64,000 nt of DNA from Zygnema circumcarinatum. Taxonomy: Eukaryota; Streptophyta; Zygnematophyceae; Zygnematales; Zygnemataceae. The translations under genes and the position numbers were made by a program. Numbering within the stretch: position 1 is the stretch's first letter; the number at the start of each line of letters is the position of its first letter. Shown piece by piece: positions 34,176 through 45,704 of the stretch. The stretch covers positions 2,833,400 through 2,897,399 of the forward strand of contig CM074806.1 of the NCBI GenBank assembly GCA_037447605.1, in the 5' to 3' direction. The notes below the pieces were generated by a model. That model was not told the DNA's origin and made no database searches. It was given only the letters and a program-made list of their open reading frames with translations.

Positions 34176-37100
34176 TCAGCCCCATCGTTTGGCATTCTTG
34201 CTTACTTTGCCCTTTGCTTTGCTCTGAGAAAAAGCTTGAGCTTTCTGTTTCTTCTGAAGCTCCTTCTCAGCCTGAGCAACCCACAAAAATGCACCGCTTT
34301 AGATTTAAAGTGCATTCAAACTACTTACATACAGTTGCAACGAGGACTGAGACATAGGGAGTGATTCCACGGTCTGCAATCCTGCAAAGCATGTCTGATG
34401 GGAGAAACGTGACTGGAGAAACATATCAACAGTTCAGCACACCCTGCGCATGACAGCTGTAAAGCATCCCTGCCCGAGTTAGCTTGCATACAACTTCCAC
34501 CTCAAAATCCTCACCTTGGACATTTTGGACTTCGCTTTCACTGTTGGTGCTGCCGCTTCAAGCTGCTCCTCTCTCTCAAGTTCCTTTCTCCGAGCTTCCA
34601 AATTCTTTTCAAGATAGTACTGTCCAAATCAAAACGACCAAAGCAGTCAGCCTCCCATTCCACTTCCTCTCCCCGTGTATGTCGTTCCTTCCCACTGTAT
34701 GTATCTTCACTTGGAATACCCCTGACCATGAAGTGAGCATCCCATGCTTCAAAGAACAAACGCTTCAAGTACAGCAGTCAGAAAAGCCTCCGAAAATATC
34801 AATCCCTTGCAGAATTACGAGCATCCTGAAAGGTACCTCAATCTCAAATCTACGTTTAATAAAAAGTCATCATAGAATGAGATACAGAAACTGACATTGT
34901 AATCGCCTTGATAGTCGCGGAGCTTGTGGTCCTTGACCTCCACCACCCTGTTCACTATCTGCCGCAAGAAATACCGATCGTGCGATACAGCAATGACAGT
35001 CCCAGTAAACTCTCGTAGTGCCTCCTGCTCAGCGTCCAAAGGAAACCATTTATCAGACTAACATGAAATAAAAAGGAAAAAAAGCACGCAGCAAATGTCC
35101 TGAATGTCATGCAATCCGTTGAAACTGATAAAACTGCCTTCTCCATCAATTCCTTTCGACTGTACATCATCTCCTATCCAAAATCCTTATACTATGTCAT
35201 TGTATACGATTGATAAATTGATAATTGTCATTGTACCATAAATGACCATAAGCAGTCAACCAAATAAATGAGGGGAAAACTGGCTTGAGTTCTAACCTCA
35301 AGCATCTCCTTAGTCGGGATGTCGAGGTGGTTCGTGGGCTCGTCCAGCACCAGCAGCGTTGCAGGTGTCACCATGAACTTGCAGAGGGCCAAACGTGCCT
35401 GGTGAAGGTAAGTTTGCCACACAACAAGGGGGAAAACAAACCCGTCAATGGCGCTGGATTAAACATGGAGGACCCAGAAAAATTTCCATCATTGGAAGGG
35501 TGCTTCAACTTCTTGTGACACTCGATGGAATGACAAACAGTATGCACAATTGAATATAGAACTTCTCCAGAACGCTATCTTACCTTCTCTCCTCCGCTCA
35601 AAACAGACACATTCTTGTTCACCATCTCTCCCTTGAAACCGCACCGTCCAAGGAGCGCCTTCACATCATTAATTCGCCACCCATCCGCGGCTTCCTCCAC
35701 AGTCTGCAGCACTGTCTTGTTCAAATCAAGAACTTCTGCCTGCACCCAGAAAAATGGAAAAAAGTAGGATAGGTTATAATCAACCCTTCAGATGTCAATA
35801 TAGCAAATACGTCAGAAGGAATGTAAGGTACGAGAACGGTCAAACAATTTTCTACTCACAGACCTGGTTCTGTTCAAAATAATTTGCCACCACCCTGTGC
35901 TCGCCAATTTCCACTTCGCCATGATCGGGTTCTTCAAATCCCATGATGAACCGCAACAAGGTACTCTTGCCACAACCATTTGGTCCAATGAAAGCCAGTT
36001 TCTCTCCTCGCTCTATTAACAGATTAGCTTTGTCAAAGAGCACCTGGCCCCAAAAGAAAACAAAATCAATAAATGCAATGGAAAATCCTGCAGCCACACT
36101 TGTACGGAGTACTGTACGGACATATTCATAATAGCATGAGTAAAACTCGCTGAAAAAACAGATTTGGCACTGGTCTCACGATGTCGCATGCCGAGTAAAC
36201 GTAGAAAAAAAGGCAAGTTTTATTCATCTCGCTGAACCACAGGTACTTGACTTGACTGGACATTAGAAACGTAAGAGCATGCTTGTCTGCTCCCTTAGCA
36301 AAGTAGTTCATGGTCAAATTGAATTAACCAAGTTAAGGCATACCTAGATAAAAGACGGCCATTAATTAAGTACTGACTAGCCATCGACCTCACATGCAAA
36401 CTACCAGAAAGAGCTTGAAGTTAAGGAACGAAAAATACCTTCACACCGTAAGCATGGCTGAGATTGTCCACTTCAACCACTGTTCTCCCACTCCGTTCAA
36501 GTTCAGGAAAACGAAACCTTGTCTGCTTCCGTTCGAATGGTTTCTCCACTATATTTCCATCCTCTTGCAATTTTTCCAATTGCTGCTCAAAGTGAAAGCA
36601 AGCACCCATGAATGTCAGAAAACGTCAAGAAAACGGCATCCTAGTTCTTTCGAAGAGCTTCCAGTAGTGACGAGCTACCATAATTAGGTAACTGATAAAC
36701 ATGATCAAACTGGTCGGAGGATGTCATTTTGACAATACACAAATTGCCAGCAGGCTACCTCAGCCTCAAGACGAAGTAATGTTCCTGATTTTAGCGCTTA
36801 CAAACTAAGACGAAAACTTGCACGACATAAAAGGGCAATGAACTCCACGACAATAATCACGCTATATTATCGATAAGTTAAGGCAACGCAGGTACATATC
36901 CTATTAGCACAAAGGAAATCAAGACCAGAGTTAAGGAAGTTACTGTCGTGCTTCTGCTATTCTGGATTTGATAGACTACATTCCATAAAAAGAAGCCCCC
37001 ACTCTCAAATGATAAAAAACTGTGGGAAGACCTATACGAGACAGCGTTTGCCACTGACAAAGATATCCAAAAAAGTCTAATTATAAATTGGTCATGTTGG

Positions 37101-38879
37101 CTACTGTTTGATTCCCTTGCAGATCGTAGCCTAACGCAATTAGTTGTTACACCTCTTCTCGTCTGAATTCAATGTACAGCAAAAAGCAATAGGAACGACA
37201 GTACCACTTCTGAAACAATGACCTTCAATAAAGCCGAGTATGAAGTATGCGCTAGGAAAAAACAAGCATGCCTAAACTTTGGTAACAAGTCCAAGAAGCC
37301 TAACTCGCATACAAAGATTATCGCCATGTCATCTGTGTACCTTAATTCTCAGCGTTAACTATGGGGAAAGCTCACTTATCCATCAGGAAGTAAAAACCTA
37401 GTGTACAGCTGACAAAGAAGTGGACAAGATTAGAAGTGCATGAGCTGACAGAAAATGTGGAAACATCACCTTTTCAGCAGCGGAAGCTCGTCCTGAGCTG
37501 GCGCCCCCGCTAAGTCTTTGAATAATTTCCTCTGTGCGAGCAATCTCTTTCTGCTGCTTCTCATACGCCATTCGCTGAGATTCCACCCACTCGGCTTTTT
37601 GCGCTACATACTCGGAATAGTTCCCCTGGAAGGTCATGCTCACACCTAAGTCTGTCTCCACAATCTTATTGCACAGCTGGTCCAGGAACGCACGGTCATG
37701 AGACACAATCACCATGGGCACATCCTGCTGCTTGAGATACCCCTCTAACCATTCTATAGTATCCAAGTCAAGATGATTTGTGGGTTCATCCAGCAGAAGA
37801 AGGTCAGGGTCCTGCAGAAGAATCTTTCCCAGCGACATGCGCATCTTCCAACCACCACTGTATGATGCAACTAATCGGTCGGTATCGTCCGGTGAAAACC
37901 CTAATTCTGGCATCATCTTATTAATCTTAACATCAACGTCGAAAAGGTTACAAGCTTCCGCTTTCTTCTGAAGTGCATCGAGCTCATCGAGCAGCGATGC
38001 CATGACATCCATATCGTCCGTGGCATTTTCAAGAGCCAGCTGGACTTCTTCCATCCTCCTCGCGACAGCCATTTGCTCATCGAACGCGCTCAGAAACTCC
38101 TCTCTGACAGTCCGCGTGGGAACCACTTCAAACTCTTGTGTCAAGTAAGCAATCTTCATATTAGGGTTTGCCTTTATAACGTTTCCCGTGTCGGGTTCTT
38201 CCTCTCCAGAAATGATTTTGAGCTGCGTGGTCTTTCCCGCTCCGTTTATTCCCACAAGCCCAACCCTCTCTCCCTTCTTCACTTCCCAGCTCACGTCCTT
38301 CAGAACAGTCGCATTCTTGAAACCCTTCGAAATGTGCTCTAATCTTACTCCCGACGAAACGCTAGAAGCCCCTGCCTTGTCCCGGTCCCTCCCCTTCCTT
38401 CCAGAGCTCTGTGAGGTGGAGCCATTGCTCGACCTCTCCTCCGTGGCTGACAGCCCGGACGACGCCGCTTTGTTGCCACCAGAAGCTTTCTGTGTCTCCA
38501 CCGCCACCATAGAAATGGAGAGCTGACGCGCTTCTGATGAGGTATCTCGAGATGTTCCGGATGCCACCACAGACGAAACCCTATAAAAGCTCCCCGAGCT
38601 GCTCAACCCCAATGAGTGATCTGGAAGCCACTGCGAACGCAGCTGTCTTCGCGCCAGCAAAGCTGCGTTTCCAGCGGGAGATTCCCCATCAGACGAGCCT
38701 GCAGACACGCGTGGAGACTGCAGACGAGCACATGTCGCCACCACGGAATGCATTCTTGCCGCGACGTGGCTCCCCGAACTGACGGCCAATGCCCGGCAGG
38801 AGGAAGCGTCCGGCCCACCAGACCCTCCCCGAGGGAGAGCGAGCGAAGGCCTGAAGGTTGGCAGGCACGTCTCCGCCAT
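34176..38879 (-). CDS. ABCF5: Plastid ABC-F ATPase, ABCF5 type
   Basis: Eight exons (38879-37470, 36582-36439, 36043-35864, 35739-35584, 35398-35297, 35024-34896, 34619-34515, 34271-34176) give 773 residues. Two ABC cassettes are present without membrane spans. Cassette 1 has Walker A GINGAGKTT, signature SYSGGWKMR and Walker B LLLLDEPTNHLD. Cassette 2 has GPNGCGKST, VLSGGEK and VLDEPTNHLD. A linker between them carries the Glu/Lys-rich arm (KAEWVESQRMAYEKQQKE). About 190 Ser/Ala/Arg-rich residues precede cassette 1, matching a plastid transit peptide plus extension, as in Arabidopsis ABCF5/GCN5. ABC-F proteins act on ribosomes in translation. The start at 38879 is the first in-frame ATG; the open frame extends further upstream but only to a GTG. 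The tail KNAKRWG is family-typical. Confidence 0.93.
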
Positions 38880-39726
38880 GGCGGCCGTCCACGCTGCGAG
38901 GGAGGAGGGAGGAAGCGGCCGCGTGGCGCCTCTGAGGGAGGGAGGGGCCCTCGCCTTGGGAGCACGCACCGCCCGTACGGGCAGAGGAAAAAAATTGTTC
39001 TGCCCAGAAAATTCAAATATCGTTAGCCCATTCGCTGGTTCGCAGAATCAAAAGATTTTAGGGCATCTTGGGCAGTTTGCCCGAACAAACCTGGCAACCC
39101 CGTTTCTGGCTCACAACTTTTGTGTTTTTGTCTCAACTCCGACGGGAAATATCATTTCACAAAAAAAAAAAATCACCTTTGTATGTGAGCCAATAAACAT
39201 GCCACGTATTCAGTGACGTGGCACGGCATATACCTCGCCGTGGGACCCGGGGCTATCGGCAATTCGGCCCCTCCCAGGGCGCGGCTGCTCCCTCCGCGGC
39301 TGCTTCTAGTGCCGTGTTGTTGAGCCTAGAAGTAGATTTCCGTTTTGAGGCTTTCTCTTTGTCTTTGTCCTTTGTGACCGCTACCTCTGGTTCCCTATGT
39401 CGATTTTAGGGCATTACCACATAGGATGGGGCCCGACCGAGTCTGACGTGGCTCCTCGGGCAGCCACGCCGAGATTTGAAAAAAGTTTGGTGGCGGGCAT
39501 ATCCAAACCCCTGCTGGCAAGGCTAGTCAACTTCGTTTGCAATTGTCTACGAGTGGTGACTAGTGCAACCAATCTTAACCGGGGCTAATCTTGGCAAAAA
39601 CGTGATGGCGGTGAAGGACAGTCCGTACACAAGGTCCACGGGGCGGCTGCCGGCCGGCACACCAAACGGCCGACGGCCAACGGGCGCCTACAACTTCAAG
39701 AAGGCGGTGAAAGGAGAGTGGGCGAA

Positions 39727-39749
39727 TATTATTATTATTATTATTATTA
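39727..39749 (+). repeat. (ATT)n microsatellite
   Basis: Seven or more ATT units in tandem, followed by an A/T run. Confidence 0.85.
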
Positions 39750-39873
39750 ATAATTTTGAAGTGGTGGTGCAGCATTAAGGGCAAGTCCTACTTGCCCTTT
39801 TCTACCTGCAACAATAAATTTGTAATTTCGTATCCTAGTAACCCCTACGACCGCTAATGCATCGTCCCAAGAG

Positions 39874-39904
39874 TCATCACCATCATCATCATCATCATCA
39901 TCAC
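39874..39904 (+). repeat. (ATC)n microsatellite
   Basis: About ten ATC/CAT units with one interruption, downstream of the decarboxylase stop codon. Confidence 0.85.
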
Positions 39905-39987
39905 CATCAGCATCATCGCATCATGCGAATCCATGTGGGCAGTGACCATGGGCCATGGCGGCGGGCATGCATGCAGTGATCAATCAA

Positions 39988-42900
39988 TCAAGCGCGTAGC
40001 AGCGCCGCTGCCTGCGTCTGGATGACGTTCCATGCGGCCTCCACGTGGCGCAGTTCCGTTTGCGTTCCGCCGATGGCCATGCGCAGCGTGAAGACCCCCC
40101 CCATGACCTGCGGCCCATCGCGCGGCCCCCCGCCGTGGAGCACACCATTTTAGGGTTTCCAACTTTTTAGGGTTTTTAGGGTTACTTCCCCCACGGATGC
40201 GCGCAGCGCGGCGGCCACGCGATGCAGAGGGTCCCGGCGGATGTGAAAGGGAGGGTACCGTACCGTGTGCGTGAAGAAGAGTTGACCGCCGGCGTTGACC
40301 GCCTCCAGCAGGGCGGCGTTGAGGGCCCTGCCGTCCTCCTCCTCGCCCGAGGGCGCCTTCAGGCGGAAGCACACCAGGGAGAAGGTGCGCGGCGCGACCA
40401 TCTGCACTCGCGCGCAACTCGCTGCACTCAGGTCAGCCCTACTTCTGCACCCTCCTCCCACTACTCTCTCTCTCTCTCTCTGTCTCGCTCGCTGTCCACA
40501 AGAGAATATCCTCACATCGCAATGCATGTTGGCTTGTGCAGAAGGGAGGAAATCCAACGACGTCTCTTTTGAGAATGAAGCATGTGAGATCACCTGAAAG
40601 CGATCGTCCGCAGCTATCAGCGCTTCTAGATGCCGGGCCATGTCGACATGCTTTCTGATGTATGTCTGCAGGCCCGTCGCCCCATAGAGGCGCAGAACAA
40701 GCCACAGCTTGATCGACCTGGAAGACCCCCCTCTCTTAGATGTCGCCCTCCCACAATCATATGCCAATGGCAACATCCTTCACTCCCAATCGGCAATTCT
40801 CTTCACAATCTTTTGACAAGACCTAAGTAGCTCGCGATTCGAGAATTTCTTTTCAACTTTTGTTTTGTTCTCCGTTTTTATCACTTACCGAAATCTCCTG
40901 CCTAGGGGGATCTGCCAGTCCTTGAAGTCGACCACATTGTTGGCCTCCGATGCCTGTAGATATTAGGCAATTGTCAGCAATGATCTCCAGTAAAGTCCTC
41001 TCTATGCCTCTTCATTCATCACTAAAAAACAGACGGTTCAGCGCATAATATAAGGTCACTGTATGCAGCGATGAATGCCGATACTCAATGGTTTTGATTT
41101 TTTGCCGTGAAGCACAGCATCCAAGCAAAGGCTTATCTTTCTTATCTCGCAGAGAACGAAAAGTGAATGTACTAGTCTTCGTAGGGCACCTTGTTTCGAA
41201 GGTACTCCGGGCTTAAAGATAAAGCGTTTCGTAAGAACTTCGACTCCTGTATGCAGAAACAGCATGAGCACAACAGAAGGAACAAATCAAATCTCCGTCT
41301 GTCCCCTCCGCATCCATGTAAACCTCCTTTGACTCCCCCACATTCGCGATAACCACGCAAACCGTAGCGAGAATGGATGAAGTTGCTATTATCGGTACTC
41401 AAGGTATTGATTTCGAAGAGTCTTCGGGAGCGATGCTCCTACCTTCACCCAGAGGCAGGAGCAGTCGAAATTAGTGAGCATCCACTTGTGCGGGTTGAAG
41501 CAGAACGAATTCGCCAATTCCAGCCCCTCAAAGTGATGTCGAAATTCCGGGCAGAGGAGGGCGCTGCCGGCATACGCCGCATCCACATGGAGCCATGCAT
41601 CACTCTCCTGCTTGTAAAAACCAGCCGGAAAACCCTAAAAAAGCCGTGCATTCGAGAATGTGTAAATCTAGGTGGAAAACAACAGCCACTCAATCTAGGT
41701 AGAGGGAATGAGCACAAAAACAACGACTTTAAAATGCAGAGCCAAACGACGTTGAACCTTTCACTGTTCGATGGATAAACATGTTTACCTGAGCAATTGG
41801 GCCGAGGAGGGCGACCGGGTCAATGGCGGTTGAAGACGTAGTGCCCACCTGCACTTGAACGAGCCACTCACTTCAGTATGAGTGGGTTCTAGTTCATGCT
41901 TTAAGGAGCCTTCCGCTTCTCAGATCGATATTTACAAACATCATATGAATTTGATCTACCCTTTACTCCTTAGGTTCAGCAAACGGTCATCTTCTCGTAA
42001 AGATTGCCTTGAAGTCTGCGCGTTACGGGTGAAGTCTGCTTGGAAAGGCCGGACTCACAGTGGCGCAAATGAAAAAAGGCACTTTTCCAGCTGCTTTGTC
42101 CTCTTCCATCGCATTCAGAAGCACGCTGGGCTGGAGAGCCCAATTGGTCGAAGCGTCTGTGGGCAGCGGCCGAAAATTTTGGGGTTCAATCCCCGCAATC
42201 TGCAATGCAGATCCTCCTTATTAATCCTTGCTGATGCAAAAGTCACCGCTGTCACATTAAGGCAAAAACTCACGCTAGAAGCTTCAACTGAACTGAAACG
42301 GCGACAGACGGAGCATAGAGCGGCGCCGACTGACCATACACGCCTTCTGCACGCACGCGTGAGCCTGCTCGGAGGTGTACGCGACAAGCTTCGCCGCCGC
42401 CTCTGATTGGCTGAGCCCCAAAGTTTGGAGCTCGGAAACTTTTTTCGTTCGGGCTGCCAACATGGCGACAAGCACTGCCTCGCTGGCACTGCCCTGGATG
42501 ACACCTCCACCAATGCCGCCTGCATTACATGGAACACGCAGTGAAAATTTGGAAAAAGAAAGGAAAGGGAAAGAGCAGGTTTAGAAACGTAGGACTGATT
42601 ATGCTCATTGGGGTTTTAGAACGGGAATGAGAGGTGCAGTCCGTAGCATGGAAAGTAGAAGATTGCTGATCGGAAAGAGGGAGAGGATGAGGTTGGAGGG
42701 GAGGACGTGGAGATGAGGACGAGGGAGGGCAAAGAACGAGGGAGGTGAGAGAGACGGGGAGAAAGTGGGCAGGGAAGGAGAGAAGCGAATGGAGCTGGTA
42801 AGGAAATCCAAAGAGAGGTCTGGTCGAATCAGGGAGAGAAAGGGAAGAAAGAGGTGAAAAATGTGAACGAGGGGATCATCACGGAAAGGAATGTATAGAG

Positions 42901-43393
42901 CACCATTCAAAAAAAGGTGAAAGCTTCAAAGGCGTACGGGGACGAAGATAGGCGAATTGTCAAGGGGAAAAGTGAAAGCACAGGAGAAGCTCCCTCTTGG
43001 AGGAGAGAAAGGAAGTAGAACAAAAATAAACCAACCCAAATGAGAGAACTGACCGGAGGCCGAAGTGTTAAAGCACGCCGGCAGGTCCATGAGTCCCGCC
43101 ATCCAGTCGAGCACGTGCGTCTCCAGCTCGGTGGCCGCGGGGGAGCCGACCCAGCTGAACCCGATCACGTTGAACGCCCCCGAGAGCATCTCCCCGAGCA
43201 GCCCCGCCGTGCTGCTGTTGGCGGGGAAGTACGCGAAGAAACTCGGACTCTGCCAGTGCGTCACTCCGGGCATGATCTTCTCGCGGATATCTGCGCAAAG
43301 GGGAAGGGCGGTTCCCCGCAAAATGAGCTTGAAAGAGAGAGAGAGAGAGGGGGGGAGAGAGAGAGAGAGAGAGGGAGAGAGAGAGAGAGAGGA

Positions 43394-43439
<46 letters not shown>

Positions 43440-44744
43440 CCCCCTGTTGAGAGAGTCGACAGGGGGAAATGAACTCAAGTTCATGGTTTGCAGATCAGCG
43501 ACGGAACGCTAAAAAACGAGATCACTTTTGAGACTTTGAATTACATTTCCTTAAAATAAATAAATAAATAAAAATAAATTCAACATCATCGGCTAAATAA
43601 AGTGTTCCTTCACCGATTACAGGGAAGCTGGGAAGTTTCCAACGGTCCGGTCAATCTGTGAAAAGTTTGAAGGATGGGAATATTGATCCGCTCGAAACTG
43701 AAAGAGAAGATCGAACCTTGGAGGATGTCATCTAATGGTTCGCCATTCTCCGGAGCCGATGCAGGGAGGAGGGGTCCCAGATAGCCGGGCTATCGACAGA
43801 AACAACAATACACGTCACGTTTAGAAATGCTTCAGCTTACACTATCTTCAACAAGGTGTTACTATGTGAAACACGAAGAGTAATGCTTTGAAAATTAATG
43901 CAGAAGTAAACTAAACTGCAGCAAAAGGAAACAGGACAATACCTTCACGTTGCTCCTGACAGGAAAGCTTTCAATGTCGCGATAATAGTCGGCGATGAAA
44001 TCAACCACGCGATGTGCGTGTGATCGGAATTGTTCCGAATCGAATGGGAGAAGAGATCCCCGCGCGCTTGCCTCCCCCCTAAATTCAGGAAAAGAAATTA
44101 TCTTCAAAGGCTCCTTCAACGACGAACGAAACAATTTGGCCCTCCAGGCTCCCCCCCCGCTTCTTTTTTCTCTCTCAGTCTCCCAGCACTTCCCATTCTC
44201 TATCCGGCTCCATCTCGCCTCCCTTCACCTCCTCCCGCCATCCCTCTCTGTCTCCCACCCTCCAATTTTCCTTCCTTTTCCAAATCCCGCCCTCCCTCTC
44301 TCTGTCCCCCTCTCCATCTCTCCTTCGTTCTCGCTCCTCCCACCCTCCCTCTCTCTTCGCCCCTTTTCACTACTACCGCCCTCCCACACTCTCTCGGCCC
44401 CCTCCCTCTCTCCTTCTTGTTCCCCCCCACCCCCCAATGCCTCTGAATTAGGCTTAATGCAGGCAGCCACATCCTCCATTCTCCACAGAAATTGTGCAAA
44501 GAGCTGCCCCACAGAAATTATGCAAAGAGCTGCCGCTTGAAAGCGTGGCCTCACAACCCCTCTCGCTGCGCTCTCGCGCTCAGTCTGCATGCTCATGCCC
44601 GAGCGCTCCTCATGGCCTCGCGGGTCTAGGGTTCAGGAGGGCTCACATGGCGTCCAGCGACTCGCGGCGGCCACGTGGCGGCCACAGAGAGGCCCACCTG
44701 GCACCCAGCTCCCTCCCTCCCTCCATCCTCGGAGCCGGTTCCAT
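39988..44744 (-). CDS. PLP-dependent aromatic L-amino acid decarboxylase (TyDC/TDC type)
   Basis: Thirteen exons: tentative 44744-44698, then 44078-43943, 43789-43717, 43290-43054, 42519-42335, 42199-42059, 41848-41789, 41634-41443, 41246-41190, 40953-40889, 40717-40594, 40401-40264, 40107-39988; total 524 residues. The family marks are clear: [67 protein letters not shown], the PLP-binding Lys in FNPHKWM, and [16 protein letters not shown]. The flexible-loop Tyr (SPEYLRNK), which distinguishes decarboxylases from aldehyde synthases that have Phe, is present, as is the coenzyme-stacking His (EQAH). The likely reaction is decarboxylation of tyrosine, dopa, tryptophan or phenylalanine to the amine; the substrate cannot be read from this. 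Exon 1 is a guess based on phase and a GTGGGC donor. Confidence 0.92.
40147..40184 (+). repeat. Interstitial telomere-like TTTAGGG motifs
   Basis: Three TTTTAGGGTTT-type motifs lie within 38 bases in the last intron of the decarboxylase gene. TTTAGGG is the plant telomere unit. It may be a relic of break repair or chance. Confidence 0.6.
43330..43437 (+). repeat. (GA)n microsatellite in decarboxylase intron
   Basis: Over 100 bases of GA dinucleotides with GGG interruptions, in the intron just upstream of exon 43290-43054 in gene orientation. On the coding strand it is a (TC)n tract, which may serve as polypyrimidine tract. Confidence 0.85.
44150..44440 (+). repeat. Pyrimidine-rich tract in decarboxylase intron 1
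   Basis: About 290 bases dominated by C and T on the plus strand, so purine on the gene's strand. It contains no credible exon. Confidence 0.6.
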
Positions 44745-45704
44745 GTCGACCCAGAGCGTAGTTTGGGACTCGATATATCGTCATACCGTACAGTATCGTA
44801 TTTCAGCAGTTTCGGCGACGTTTCTATGTGTGCGTGACGTCATCGCCAGCTCACATTAGAAGCATCGCCGTCGTTTCGTAAAGGGCCGCAAAGTGGCGGC
44901 GACGCGCCGAGCTCAACCGTACGATGTGTACGGTCTATTCCGTACGAACACGAGACGTGCCGGTCAGCCGGCCGTCGGCAACCGTACGGACGCGGCGGAC
45001 TGGTCGGAGTGGTCTCCCGCGCTGGCGACTCGGAGCCGCCCGCAGCGGTACGGACCGTACGGCTCATGGCGAGGAGGGGCCGGGCAGGGCAGGGCAGGGC
45101 AGGGCTCGCTCGGAGGGAGGGAGGGAGGGCGGGCCCGCCCGCGCGCGGAGGGAGGCGGGTCGGCAGCGGGCGAGTGCACAGCGCATTGCGGCATGGCATG
45201 CGTGGCGTGTTGTGTTGGAACCATTGCACGACGGAAGAAGAAGGGAGAGAATTTCTCAAAACAGAACCAGCACTATAAAATGAATGAATGTAAGAATACA
45301 AAACAGCTTGGTTTGCTGCTTGCCGTTGCAGTGCACTCTACGATGAAAATAGCTTGTCTCTAAGCATCTATCACTAAGCTGTCAGCTAAAGCAAGCAATG
45401 AACTAATAAATTTGCAGCTCTAAAGTCTACGCGTGTGTTCGCAATACGCTTCACACGCTAGTTACACCTTGCGCCCCCTCTCCCTCCCAACCAGAGAGGG
45501 AGGGAGGCTACCTAAAATAGCATTCGAGCCTCCCTCAATCCGCCAAGTACTAGCCGAAGTTGGTTGAAAAATCTAGGGTTGAGTCTAGTCGAATCGAGCG
45601 GCCTACCCCCCACCTCAAAGAATTAATCTCAAAGAATGACTGTACAGTGTCTACCATTCTAATACCCCCCCTTCCACATCCTGAACCCCTTTCCCCTCCC
45701 CCCT
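44745..45704. promoter_or_regulatory. Spacer with GTAC palindrome cluster upstream of the decarboxylase
   Basis: About 960 bases. From 44760 to 45065 there is a dense set of CGTAC/GTACGG motifs, including two CCGTACGG palindromes (44982-44989 and 45055-45062) and one CGATATATCG (near 44769). A GGGCA pentamer repeat follows at 45082-45105. The right part should hold the 3' UTR of the kinase gene. No gene is seen. Confidence 0.45.
45082..45105 (+). repeat. GGGCA pentamer repeat
   Basis: Four to five GGGCA units in tandem. Confidence 0.85.

Larger units (their letters stand above)
38880..39987. promoter_or_regulatory. ABCF5 promoter and AADC 3' flank
   Basis: About 1.1 kb with a CCGTACGG palindrome (38973-38980) 95 bases upstream of the ABCF5 start, an (ATT)n repeat at 39727-39749 and an (ATC)n repeat at about 39874-39904. 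No gene is seen. Confidence 0.4.

Noticed and set aside
38880..38969. Longer N-terminus for ABCF5 starting at 38969
   Set aside because: The upstream codon is GTG, not ATG; the first in-frame ATG is at 38879.
42115..42200. tRNA-like pattern with a GGGGTTCAATCCCC T-arm and an A-box-like TGGTCGAAGC
   Set aside because: It lies within a coding exon of the decarboxylase (42199-42059, minus strand) that is clearly conserved protein; cloverleaf stems other than the T-arm do not pair well.
43040..43484. Glu/Arg-rich frames across the GA repeat
   Set aside because: Products of (GA)n in all frames; the real coding exon is on the minus strand at 43290-43054.
44079..44134. Decarboxylase start at 44134
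   Set aside because: The codon is TTG. A splice acceptor (GAATTTAG) at 44080-44079 instead suggests an upstream first exon.
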